The translations under genes and the position numbers were made by a program. The notes beneath the pieces were generated by a model that did not search any database, was not told where the DNA came from, and saw nothing but the letters and a program-made list of their open reading frames with translations. Shown piece by piece: positions 25,129-51,738 of a stretch of DNA of 64,000 nt. The first letter of the stretch is position 1. The number at the start of each line of letters is the position of its first letter. Source of the DNA: Seriola aureovittata (lineage: Eukaryota > Chordata > Actinopteri > Carangiformes > Carangidae); assembly GCF_021018895.1 (NCBI RefSeq), contig NC_079371.1:14259501-14323500 (forward strand), in the 5' to 3' direction.

Positions 25129-27539
25129 TGAATGTTCCATTAAGGTTCTGACTGAGAGGTGTGCACCCTGTACAACGTTATGTCACCATGACACAGGTTG
25201 ACCTAAGCACACCTGACTCAGGCTGCTGTGTGGCCTGCAGCCCATGCCTCGTCCTGAAATGACACATTCACACACACACACAACACACAACACACAAACA
25301 TGCAGACATATGCATAAACACAAAAACGTGCGCAGTTGGACAGATGCACCATTTACACACATACAGCCACACACAGAAAGCAAAAAATCATTTTTTTCTT
25401 TTCCAGATGGCGATGTTAGCGGTTGATACTCTGGACTTGCACAAGGGTATTTTGGAAAAGGGATGTGACTGATGTGCTTTTGTTGCTGAATTTAACACTG
25501 AAATTCTTTATGTGAAACAGAAAATGGAAATCCTAAAGTTAACTTTGTGCAAAAAAGATGCAACTATACTAACCTTTTTTAATGTTCATTTCTGAATCAT
25601 TATCTTCAGCACAAATGACACATATTATATGACATTATTTGGTGAATTACATGTTATGTCATTAAGCCAAGATGCATTTCTCAGTCTTTGACATGCTTCA
25701 GTGATAGTCATGCTGTCCTCCAAGAATTTCTCTTCTAGTGCACATAGCATAGTTTAGCATAGCTAAATTGTGTTTCATCCATGCACGCTTGTATGGAGCA
25801 CATAGCCTACACAGTATGTCATTATATTGTCATATGTAGGAAGGGACTGCAGCTCTGATTCTGATCCTCTTGGTAAAGTGTGTGTTGTTGTTTTAAATTG
25901 TAGATATATTCTGTTCATGCTGTACACAAACATACAATTTGCACTCGGCACTGATCTGCTTTGGACCAATATGACGCAGCCTATAGTGAGAGGACTTTGT
26001 CACTAATAACTACTGCTCTTAGAAAACAACAGAATTTACTGAGGTTGACAACGACAATTGAGCCCTGTGGGCTTTTCCATAATTTTTTTAATTATTCAAC
26101 TGTAACAGGACTATTAAATGGTACTAAATGGTACATTCTCCTCGGGTAGTGGCTGGAGTTGTGTATTAAAGGAAAGGTTTACATTTATGTTTTCCTATTA
26201 TTTTCAAAGCATGTGCCTCTGTGGCCAGTTAGCACTGCCTGTTTCAATATATGAATTTTGTTTTGAGCTAAATGAACTGAAGGCTGTCCAGTCAGTTCAT
26301 CTTTTGGCTCTGAATGGCTTTGTGGTGGTAGCAGTTAGTGTGGCTTAAAGGAAATTAAATGAATTTAAATGTAATTTATTTTTTTTTTAATATTAATGGC
26401 TATAAGCCTGATTAAATGTCACATAGTTTGCCAGAAATAATTAGTTTTCCCCTTTTTTCCATTTCCATTTCATCCAATTATTATACAAAATAAAACAATA
26501 AAAATGGTTTTATTCTGTCTATTTTAAGAGTTTGTTCAAATATTTGTGTTCATCTTCAAATTGGTAAGTCAAATTTTATTTTCATCACTTGCATTGGACG
26601 TTGATAGAAAAGCCAGATCACCTGCAAGAAAAGGGGAATTTCTATTTGCTCATGTGTTTTAGACCTTGTGTCATTGATCATGCTTATTTATTAATGGATT
26701 TGTTGGCAAAAGTATTGAATAAGTTTGGTCTATTGCTTCCTTTTCTGTTACCTCTCATAACACACATCTCACTTTGTAACTGTGGATGTGCATTTTTTGT
26801 GTTTGCTGCATCACACAATACAAAACGTTTGTATGTCTTGCTCCCTCTGTTCTACCAAAACAACCAGGACCTCACAGATCTTCATCAAGGTACAAACTGT
26901 AGCTAACATCACTGTCAGTAAGGTAACTTATCATTATATTGGCCCATTTGCCGCTTTGACCTGTCTGCCAACCCTCCTTGAGACAGAATCCAATACTTTT
27001 CCATTTTCTTTCTCTCAGATTTCGCCTTGGAACTGTTACTTAAAAGCAGCAATAGATGATATTTCTATGATCTAATCTGACATATTGTCATGAACAGGCA
27101 TAAACCCCTGAACAAAAAAGCCCCCAGACAAATCATCAAGCCAGCTGGCATCAGATGCACCTTTCAGCCTCTTAAATAATGTCAAATCAGTGGAGAAAAC
27201 TGATGTAACACCATAACCATGGAGGCTGTAACAAGATAACCAAAGGACAGAAAAGAGGACGATGAGAAATAGAGATGGAAAATATGGCTGATGTTGCTTA
27301 AATCAAAATATAATTCTAGTCCTAGAACAGAAGTCACATTCATAGAGGCATCAAAAGTGTATTTTCTGTGTCTGTGAGCGCCTCCGTTTGTCTATTTGTG
27401 TTAAGTGTGTGCATGCATGCATTCATACAAGCATGTGTGCATATATCAGGACAGATCTATATTTCCAATATCCTATATATGTCCAATATTTTGTAAACGA
27501 TAAAAAACAACTGACAATAATGCTCTTCTCATCAATGAC

Positions 27540-28323
27540 AGAGCAAAAACAATTGCAAATTTATTAAAAAGTAAAAACTGAAATGTCACACTGACGAAAG
27601 CATTCATCTGTGTTAATATTTCTTGTGTTAATTCTTCATGTCAAGTAAGATGTTGAAAAGTGATGTTTGAAGCTTTCTGAAGAACTGCTCATCCAAAAAA
27701 CTTAACAGTCTCGACTGCATTCCTTTGGGTCATTCTCAGCAACACATCTGCAAAGTCCATCAGATCAGCAGTTGTCAAGAAAATTGAATTACAGACAGAC
27801 ATTCCTACAATTTTAGTTAGATGGAGGGCACTGTGCTCTTGAGAACCTTTAGTTGCAGCAGATATTTTATTTTTGTATCCTTCCCGAGATCCGTGCCTCG
27901 ACACAATCCTGTCTCTGAGCTCTGCAGGCAGTTTCTTCCTCCTCATGGCTTGGTTTTTTACTTTGATGTGCATTGTCAGCTGTGAGTACTTATATAAACA
28001 GGTGTGTGTGCCTTTCCAAATCAAGTCAGGTCAGTTGAATTTACGACAGGTGGAATCCAATCAAGAGAAATTGGAGGTACCTGAGCTAAATTTCAAGTGT
28101 CATAACAAAGGGTCTGAATACTTCTGTCAATGTGATATTTCAATTTTTCCTTTTGAAGAAATTGGGGGAAATTTCTCGAATTCCATTTATGCTTTGTCAT
28201 TATGGGATAATGAGTGTGGATTGATGAGGGAAAATTTGTTTTAGGGATTTTAGCATATGGCTGCAACATAACAAAAAGTGGAAAAAAAGTGAAGGGGTCT
28301 GAACACTTTCTGAATGCATTGTA
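27540..28323 (-). mobile_element. Internally deleted Tc1-like transposon
   Basis: The right end reads 'ggggtctgaacactttctgaatgcattgta', the typical terminus of fish Tc1-like elements. Inner repeat text ('gggtctgaatacttc') follows. Reading leftward on the minus strand comes the transposase start: ATGAGGAGGAAGAAACTGC encoding MRRKKL, then ELRDRIVSRHGS and EGYKNKISAA, the first helix-turn-helix. The frame then loses resemblance to a transposase and the DDE domain is missing. The left part (27540-27610) resembles the opposite subterminal region. Two inserted bases shift the helix region. It is a dead, deleted copy. Confidence 0.75.
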
Positions 28324-28420
28324 CTTTTGACTTCATGAACTTTGCTCCTACATGGCTCACTGGAGAGGGAATTATCCAGCAGACAGTGAAGACGACCAGA
28401 GGGTCTTGCTCTTTGTGTTC

Positions 28421-28423
<3 letters not shown>

Positions 28424-28477
<54 letters not shown>
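28424..28477. repeat. (TG)n microsatellite
   Basis: About 54 bp of TG repeat, 100 bp right of the Tc1-like remnant. Confidence 0.95.
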
Positions 28478-28479
<2 letters not shown>

Positions 28480-28661
28480 AGGGTGTACAGTATATCACAC
28501 ACTGCGTGTATATCACAAACACATGTGATGCACTCTGGCTTCAAGCTCGCCGGTCCCGCTGAGCCCCCAGTATGGCGCTATATCCTCCCCACCAATCCAC
28601 ACACACATCCCAGTTCTGTCTGTTTCTCTTTTTCTGTCTTGTCCCTTTCTCTTCCTCATTA

Positions 28662-28668
<7 letters not shown>

Positions 28669-28711
<43 letters not shown>
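28669..28711. repeat. (CT)n-(CA)n compound microsatellite
   Basis: A CT run of about 28 bp passes directly into CA. Confidence 0.95.
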
Positions 28712-29078
28712 CTCATGTCCCGTGAGTAACAGTGATGGCCTTTGACAGCTCAGAACATGATGACATAGCCGGCAGCCACCCAGCATGCAGAGGGGGAAAT
28801 CCCTTTGAAATAAATATTACACACAGACTTCACTCAGGAAGCTGCTGACGCCATCACATTTAACCCTCACACTGCTGAGTGCGGAGAGTGAAAGATATAA
28901 CAAAGAAGAAAAAGTGGGAAAGGAAGATGCAGTGCGTGCAAGTGTGTGTGTCCATGTGTGAGCATGTGTGTGAACATAAGTGAAGTAGGCAGAGCTCAGT
29001 GCCCACATTTTCTTTTTATATACAAGCAGGATGGAGAAACCATGTACCCTGTCAGCTTGGGTCAATCTGCACAACACA

Positions 29079-29199
<121 letters not shown>

Positions 29200-32100
29200 C
29201 ACAGCTATCTTTGTTAGGACATTGCATTGATTTCCATTCATTGTGCACAGCCTAACCCAAACTGTAACTCTAACATTAACCTTAACCATTACACCTTACC
29301 CCCGACCTTAAACGGGGGCTCAGAAATTATGTTTTGCCACATTAGGACAAGGCTTCCTTCCCCATGAGGATTACTGGTCCTGACCAGGTTGTTGTTTGTA
29401 CGACCTTACCTCCAAAGAGGTAGCAAAGACACATACACTTGTGCACGCACACGCACACACACTCACACTGACACATACATACATTTACACAAGTGTAGGC
29501 TGCGAGGAGGAGAGGAGCAGAGGCTTTGTTTAGGCATCAAAGGGAGAACAGAATGAAAATGAAAAAAGAAAAACAAAAAAAAATTCCTCTGATGTTAGGA
29601 TGTTTTTTGATGGCACAAAAATGGGTGGTGCGGCAGTCATCAATCAATTCTTGGTACCATTTTGTGATTTGTGATTTGATGTGATTGTTCATGAGAGCAT
29701 CATTTATTATCCTAAAGGGTTTGAGATTTGAAAGCAGTACAGCTCGTTTAAAAGTTGGCCTAAATATTTGGCAAAGTTCAATTTGCAAATGTATGCACAA
29801 ACATACTGCTAAGGATATTGTATTGACTCATATTCAGCCTGATATTCACACTATCACCATCTCTTAACCTCTCCCCATTTTTACTATAGTCATCACCACC
29901 ACCGACAATCAGCTCGAAAACGTGTTTGGCTTCCTGTTACTTTATTTGGTTGTTTGAGCTTCACTGAGCAGGATGATGTTTGTGAAGAGTCTGACACTAG
30001 ATTGCACATTAGTCTGCGGAGGGAGGAAAGTTTTGTATATACACAGCTTGTGGATGGAGCTTTTGTTGAGGGAAAAGGAGAGGATGTAATTTTAAGATTT
30101 TAAACAATGTAAATCAACTTTTTTGTGTGCTAAAACCATGGACAAAAATCAATGTTGAATTGTTATTGAGCTATTATTTATGTAGAAAGACAAAGAGAAT
30201 GATTCTCAACCACACTTATAAGAATGATGTTGTTTGCAGTTGGATAACAGAAACATAAATTCTGGTGATTTCTCTCCTTTCAAATGTTCTTCTCCTTCCC
30301 CTCTCTTTGACCTGCAAGTGCCAGGCTTGAATAAAGTTCCTCTTCTTCACAGCCACTGTGGGACAAGCTGCCAGTCCCAGCACAGCCTGTGGACAGGACA
30401 GCCTGTTGTGCATGAGTGACCGGAGTGCAACTAACCAACCAAAGAGGAGGACGTTCCAACAGGAAGTTTTTTACCAGTGGGACGCCTCTCGGGCAGCGAC
30501 AGTGTCACTGTAAGAATTAGTTGTTTTTTTAAATTAAAAAACGATGCAACTTGTTTTTGTATTTTGCTGTTTGTCCCACTGTGAGTGTGTTTGAATGATT
30601 GGAACAAAAATAATTTAAAAACATCAAGATGGGCTCACCTGCCATCAAAAATTGGGCAACTTCTACCCTCGTAGAAACCTTGTTAGGACACGGAAGTAAG
30701 CAAGACAAGACAAATATTGTTTGTTCCCTGAGTTGAGTAACTGGGAAGACATTTTTAGGCAGAAAACCCCCATCTTTTCCACTTCAGCGCTCCAGAGCGG
30801 AAGCGGGTTAAAGGAGTGGGTGGTAATCACGGCAGAGGCAAAGAGGGAGAAGAGGAGGGTGAAAGAGAAGATGCATACAAAAAACAGAGTGCTAAGACAG
30901 AGGAGAACTGAAAGGGAGAAGAAATTAAAAACAAAGAAAAAAAAACAGAGGACAGTGCATGAAGAGGACAAGAAGAAGAAGAGGAACAAAATCACTTAAG
31001 GAAAGTATGGAAGTGGTAGAGGGAAAGGTGGTGGAGTAAGAAGAAAAGGTTGAAGCAGTGAATTAGTAGAAGCAATCAGGAGGAGATGAAAGATGAAAAA
31101 CAAAAAAAACAAAAAAACTGGAAGCAAACACTTGTACAGAGTGAGAGACAAGGCCGGGGAGGACAGTGAGTCATCAGGCCTGGGCCAAAAGGCTTCTCAT
31201 TTAATTAAACATGAACTCAAAACATATATACATCATCTCTGTCTCTCAAAGAGAGGCAATTATCTGACTTTGTTCTTAGTTTTAGATGGCATGACCCTGC
31301 ATCTCCCTAAGTGGTGTGACTTTTTTGCAATTTACAAGTCAAATCCCCAAAAAATAAATGGCAGTCAGACCTTGGATTTATATGAATTAAAGTTACACCT
31401 ACATATCAGTATTAAAGAAGACTGAAGCAAACTTGTGTCCTGACATGATCAAGTAATTTTTAAAGATGTTTTACAGCATGTATTATGCCACTGACGTATC
31501 TGAGTTTATACCACAAATCCACAGCTTGTTATAAATAGTGACGCAAGTTGTGTAAGGGTGACAGAAGGATAAAATAGATAATTAATTTCAGCTAACCACA
31601 AAAGTGTCACGGGTAATACAAAGAGAAAGTAAGGGCATGAATGAACCACAGCATCCCTGGTTTGTGTATGACTGGGGACCTTAGTTGCATGTCATTCCCT
31701 CCCTTCATTTCCTGTCATCTCTCTACTGTCAACTAACAAATAAAAGTGTAAAATGCCCCAAAACATTTTTTAGAAAATGTAAGATTTTTAAGAAAATATT
31801 GTCTTTTTAAAAACAGATTTCCTTTATATTTTCACTGTCTTTTTCTTGTCTGTGACCTCTTTTCAACACCCTGAGGCATGGACGGATTATGAAACAAAGG
31901 GCCCCTGGGCACAGACATGGAAAAGGCACCGCACCCCTCCTACATAAGAACAAGTCACAAGCCACAAATTCAAAGAGTTGTCTTTCTGGTTGTTTTAGAG
32001 TCTCTTTGTGGTCATTGTGTGTCTCTTTGTGGGTTATTGAGTGTGTTTCCATCAGTCAGTAAGAATGATGATATGCTAAGAAGATGGAAAATGTCCCTTG

Positions 32101-32310
32101 GTGCCTGTGCCCCTTGTCACATCACACATAAATATGCTTGGTAAATTTCCTCCACTGAAAAACATTTGTGTTCTCTGTGCCTCAAACAGCTCCATGCAAC
32201 TTGCTTGCAAAAATGTATGTAGCCACTGGTGCTGTAAAGCCTAGAGGTGACATCCGCCTTTTGGAATTGAACTGTAGATACTGTATCGGTGTGTACTGTA
32301 CTAGTATGTA

Positions 32311-32358
32311 CTGTTGTCTCGTGCCTTCTGTTGATTAACAGAAGGCACGAGACAACAG
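32311..32358. repeat. Perfect inverted repeat: 22-bp arms, 4-nt loop
   Basis: Left arm 32311-32332 begins CTGTTGTCTCG. The loop GATT is at 32333-32336. Right arm 32337-32358 is the exact reverse complement of the left. Pairing stops abruptly at both outer ends. It lies in the intergenic interval about 1 kb past the likely rnf38 3' end. Confidence 0.95.
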
Positions 32359-33364
32359 GCGTGTGCTGCCAGGGAAACAGACGTGTGCTGCGAGGGGAAG
32401 TGGATGACCTGGCTGTCTGTCTACACACCAACTGTACACAAGCATTTGTTTCAACTGCATCATAGATTTAAAGTTATAGGAACATTTCACCATGTAATAG
32501 TAATTTGTTAAGTTGTCTACTATGTTTTTAACGGATTCGATGCTTGGTTCCAACACCTTGTTCGGGTTTGTTCTCTCAGTTTCAGATTCATATACAATTC
32601 TTGCCTCAGTTCCAGCACTCATTACCTCATTAATGTTCATTTAACTGCTCATTTATGTTGTACTGTTAGTTGGAATAATACCACTGTAGGCGTATTATTT
32701 TGATTCCAGTAATTATTTATAATTAGTGTTTCTGTGTAAAATTTAACATGCCCCATTGCTTCAGAGTCATTTTAGCTTTTAATAACAGGTGTAAAAGCAA
32801 CATCAAGAGTTTGATGGGAACCCAAGAGACGCCGAGCGTGTTTACCGTCTTGCCACGCTTGCATTGATTTAAAGGAAAAAATATAGCCTACTTACGACGA
32901 ATAGCCCAGAATGACTGAAGAATCCTACACATGATGAACGTAATTTTAACACACGGTCACTATTTAACTGCCACTCCTTCAATAGTCTACAAATCAGCTG
33001 CTTATTGTCTGATAAATGTTCTGTTCAACAAACATTATAACATTCTGCAGTGAAATAGTGTTAATTACATGTTGTCTACCTGCAAACAAGAGCATGTTTC
33101 AGAGGAACCAAAATACTGTGTAACTCAAGGACCGCGTTTGGGCAGATGTAGAGGGACGGCAGTCTAAAAGAGCAGTGACACTGCCTAGTGGCAGGTTGAA
33201 GCTGTTACACCTGAAGCAGCAGTCAGTGTCATTTTTAATAACAATACCACATCAAATCCAACATTAGATATTCACTAGCTTTTGATTCTCTGTTAAATTT
33301 AAAAAATAAAAAAGAAGAAAAAATATATACAAAATGCTAAGTTTAAAAAGTTCATATCAAGCCT

Positions 33365-33370
33365 TTTATT
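33365..33370 (-). terminator. rnf38: Candidate polyadenylation signal of rnf38
   Basis: TTTATT on the plus strand gives AATAAA on the transcript, about 1.0 kb past the rnf38 stop codon. This would make a 3' UTR of about 1 kb. Chance AATAAA hexamers are common in AT-rich DNA, so confidence is low. Confidence 0.3.
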
Positions 33371-33605
33371 TGGTATACAGATATTCATAGATTTATACAG
33401 TATATATAGATATATGTATATATGTAACACATGTGCCACTGCAAAGTCACAGACAAACTTATTTTTGCTAAGAAAAGAAAGAAAAAAGAAAAATATATAA
33501 TGTGCTTAATTTCAGAGTAGTGCCTAAAGCGCTTGCAATGAAAGATAACCAAAACCGGAATGATGAGGTAACTGCCAGGCAGGAAAACAATCACCTATAA
33601 TGGTC

Positions 33606-33608
<3 letters not shown>

Positions 33609-33636
<28 letters not shown>
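33609..33636. repeat. (AAT)n microsatellite
   Basis: About nine AAT units in the likely rnf38 3' UTR. Confidence 0.95.
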
Positions 33637-33994
33637 TCTACTGTAACAAACGGATCAAATAGGCAACTGAGAAGTATAGTGGCAGCATGGACCCTTAGTG
33701 TCAAACTAGAGAAAAGGATTAAAGTCTATAACATACATACACACAGAGTATGCATACAGACAGACAGTGCATAAACGTACAAACAGGAAGTAAAGTCAGT
33801 CACTCATGAGAGCAAAAAAAACTCTCAGATGTTGTTACTTTTGTCTGATACACAACAGAAACTCAGGCATGCTCCAGGACATCTAAAAATCTCCCTCACA
33901 CACACAAAATGAAAATACAGTCATGTACCACAGCCCTGCATTATAGGGCTGACCAAACACAACTTGCACTTGTTGTGGTGCGTATACACATACA

Positions 33995-34058
33995 CGCACA
34001 CACGAACGCGCGCACACACACACACACACACGCGCACACGCGCACACACACACACACA
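33995..34058. repeat. (CA)n/(CG) compound microsatellite
   Basis: CA repeat with several CGCGCA interruptions, in the likely rnf38 3' UTR. Confidence 0.95.
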
Positions 34059-34249
34059 CCACTGCAGGATGGTGGGTCACTCACTGAAAGAAGTGACGAC
34101 CAGCGTGCATGTACGGGTACAGGAAAGACTAATAGGAGGAAAAATGACGGACAGGAAAACAACTGAGCTAGAGGGAATTTTCAGGGAGGGTGATAGACAA
34201 AAAAGGAGGAGAGGGTGCTGCACATAAAGGCAAGGAAATGGTATTTGTT

Positions 34250-34250
34250 T

Positions 34251-34302
<52 letters not shown>
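34250..34302. repeat. (TG)n microsatellite just past the rnf38 stop codon
   Basis: About 50 bp of TG, roughly 90 bp past the stop codon. On the transcript this is a (CA)n tract in the 3' UTR, the type of element bound by hnRNP L. Confidence 0.95.
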
Positions 34303-34304
<2 letters not shown>

Positions 34305-34389
34305 AAGCACGCACGTCTATCATTATATCAGGAGCAGGCAGTACTGAACGTGTCGGACAGACGATGAGGAGTGTGACTCCCTCATGTGG

Positions 34390-49189
<14,800 letters not shown>

Positions 49190-50560
49190 GGCTGGAGAGG
49201 AAGAGGAGGAGGGCGGTGGTGGATGGACGTGATGAAGGTAGGCTGGAGAGGTGGACGTCCAGAAACGGGCAGGAGCCTCCCTCTTCAGACCGCTTCTCTG
49301 CGTCTATATTTCCACCTAGTTACCTCTGATGACGACGGGTTACTGCGAGTGTTTTCTGGGACATTTAAAGCTGGTGTTTTAATATAATGAGGTGGGATAC
49401 CTGGAAGGAGCGGGTTCAGGGAAGCACAGCCCTCATATGTCGCACAAGCAACATCTGCATCGACTCCATCCACTCTCCCCCGGCTATCTGTGCGGGTCAA
49501 CTTAACGGAGACCGCTTTTGTATTTTATTACTTATGAACGTGCATAAGCTTTGAAATGTTCTAGTTAAATCGGCATGCGGTAAAGCAAAACAAGAATCAA
49601 AATACAGTTTAGTTATCAGTGGTTTTCGTCGTTACCAGAACAACAGCTGAGCAAGTCTCAGCTTCTCTATTGTCTTTTCACAGAGGACCACTGTCAGGCT
49701 TTTCGACAGTAAAATAAAGTATTTTTACAGGCATTGGTAACAAGCAGTTGGGTCCTAAACGAGTGAGTCCATTGCCGACGCATACATTAGCAAGTAACTG
49801 CAACTGAAGTTAATATCTCTGCCACCAAAAGCTAGCCAAGTTTAATACTTAAATCCCTGAACACAAGCAAGATGGCTAGCTGTCGAGCGTTAGCAAACTA
49901 AAGGAAACCAACCGCCCTGATAGCTGGCTGTGAAACAAAGTTATTAGCATTGGTTTGTGAACAAATTACAACTAAACTGCAACGGGGAGCCCACTGTAAG
50001 TAGTAAAGTTACACCCCTTTGCGTTGGCAAACTATACCTGCTCGTTCATTAGCATAATTTCGATTTTCCAGCTAGCCCGAGGCTAAAAGGAAGCGGGGTC
50101 TAGAGGGGAAAACAAGTCCAACAGTGCCGACATTACAAGCTAGCTAACGCCGCACTGTATCGATGTTAGGCTAGTCATTAAACGGTGCTAATAGCGGATT
50201 ACCTCAGACCGCACGAGAAAGCAGATAGCTACCTTATCCGTCAAGTAAGGTGGACAATATTTGTCCAATTTAAATCCCCTCTCGCATTCGCTGTGTTTTC
50301 TCTGGTCAGCGGGGAGTGTAGTGGAGATCAATCAATGGGAGTTTCACATCTCTGCCGAGTCGCCCCCAATCGATCACAGAGAAACGTATCGCTCGGCAAT
50401 AGGCTAACTCGCGTCATTGTTGTAGATAAATCACACAAACCCAAAAGCGAGGACATGTTGAAGTTTCTACTAAATCTGCAAAAGCGACTTTTATTTAATT
50501 GGCAGCGGTCAAGTTCGATTTGAAGTAGACGCTTGTTATCTGAGTTGACTGCTTCGGTCT
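49190..50560 (-). promoter_or_regulatory. rnf38: rnf38 5' UTR and promoter region
   Basis: Moderately CpG-rich sequence immediately upstream of the first coding exon, contrasting with AT-rich DNA beyond 50600. Further non-coding 5' exons could lie here, but I could not fix a donor. Inference from position and composition. Confidence 0.35.
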
Positions 50561-51241
50561 GGCAAACCCCGGGCAGCTGCTCAGCTCATTAATAATTCAG
50601 CAGCTTCATAGCAGATACTATAAGACAGCGCTTTGAAAAACACTGACTTCATACATACGCTCACGTTTGAAACCTTCTCCGATGTACTACATACACCTAA
50701 CCCCCATCTTCTCGTTTGTCTTTACGTAGCCAACGTTTCACAGTAATCATTTATCTTTGAACACAAATTATAGACGAGGTTATCTAGAAATGCATGTTTA
50801 TTGTCGTTGTCTTTCCAAGATACTGTAAATGCTTTACAAATGCCAATCAAAGGTCTGTACCTTTGACCCGATTTCAAGTATTTAATTACAGAAAATGATA
50901 TGTTACTCTAAACCTAGCATTATATTTAGGGAGATAACAAACCACTCACACACATCATATAAATGTTCCAAAAAAGGAGGTATGATGTGTAAAAATATAT
51001 TCCAAAATACTGTATGTTGAAAAGTTCAAATTTGGCCCAGCCGGTGTAATAGTAGTAAATGTACTTACAGTACAAAAGTACATTCATACCAGTAACAGAA
51101 ACTGTATATGCCATTCAACAGTTTTTGTATTAACAATAAATAAATGAATCAATCAAAAGACCACAAGATACAAAATATTTTTTGTTATCCAGTTACAATT
51201 CTCACTATTTAAAACTAAAGAATATAAAAAACAATCACACT

Positions 51242-51738
51242 TTATCTTCTTCTGTGGCGTACTCTTTGCTTTGGTGAGAGAAGGTTTTCACTTCCGATGT
51301 CTATGTTGCCATGAGGATACAAATCCCCACGTTTTATCCCTCGTCTCTTCTTCCACCTCTCCGCCTCTTTGCTCTTCCTACTCTTTCTGCCACCTGTCTC
51401 CTCCCTCTTCCTCTTCTGTGGTGGGGGTGCGGACTGCCGGTGACCATGGAGGGGAGACTTGAAGGGGTCTGAGTGGCATGCTTCGTCATCAGAGTTACGC
51501 CAGGACCTCTCCAGTAGTCCTCCTTCTCGTCTGGATTGAGCCCCTCTCCTTAGTCTCTTCTTCTCCTGTCTCTCTCTGCGCCTCTCTGGCCATGTCTTCC
51601 TCCTGCCAGCTCGTCTACAGGTCTCCTGCTTTGTTCTGCTCCTCCCCTTGATCGGCTGATTCTCCTCACCACTCTCCCCTGTTGGTTCAGACAAGTGATG
51701 CTGGTCAGAAGTACCCATGGATCCAGCACTCACAAGCT
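51242..51738 (-). CDS. zcchc7: zcchc7 last exon, basic C-terminal tail
   Basis: Enters in phase 1 (ttttcag|AGCTTG) and encodes 164 codons rich in Arg, Lys, Glu and Ser (RRRERQEKKRLRRG, QKRKREETGGRKSRKSK, RWKKRRGIKRG), ending VRHRRR and TAA at 51244-51242. Basic tails of this type are typical of nucleolar RNA-binding proteins. A candidate AATAAA (plus-strand TTTATT at 50797-50802) lies about 440 bp downstream. Confidence 0.9.

Noticed and set aside
30663..30999. Lys/Arg/Glu-rich open frame of 92 codons and its antisense frame
   Set aside because: Purine-rich low-complexity DNA (AGA/AAG words) without splice context or homology. A coding exon cannot be supported.
32311..32358. microRNA precursor
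   Set aside because: Perfect pairing with a 4-nt loop and no flanking stem is unlike a typical vertebrate pre-miRNA, and small-RNA data are not available here.
33376..34389. Additional small genes between rnf38 and the hairpin
   Set aside because: Open frames here overlap CA/TG repeats and fit an rnf38 3' UTR.
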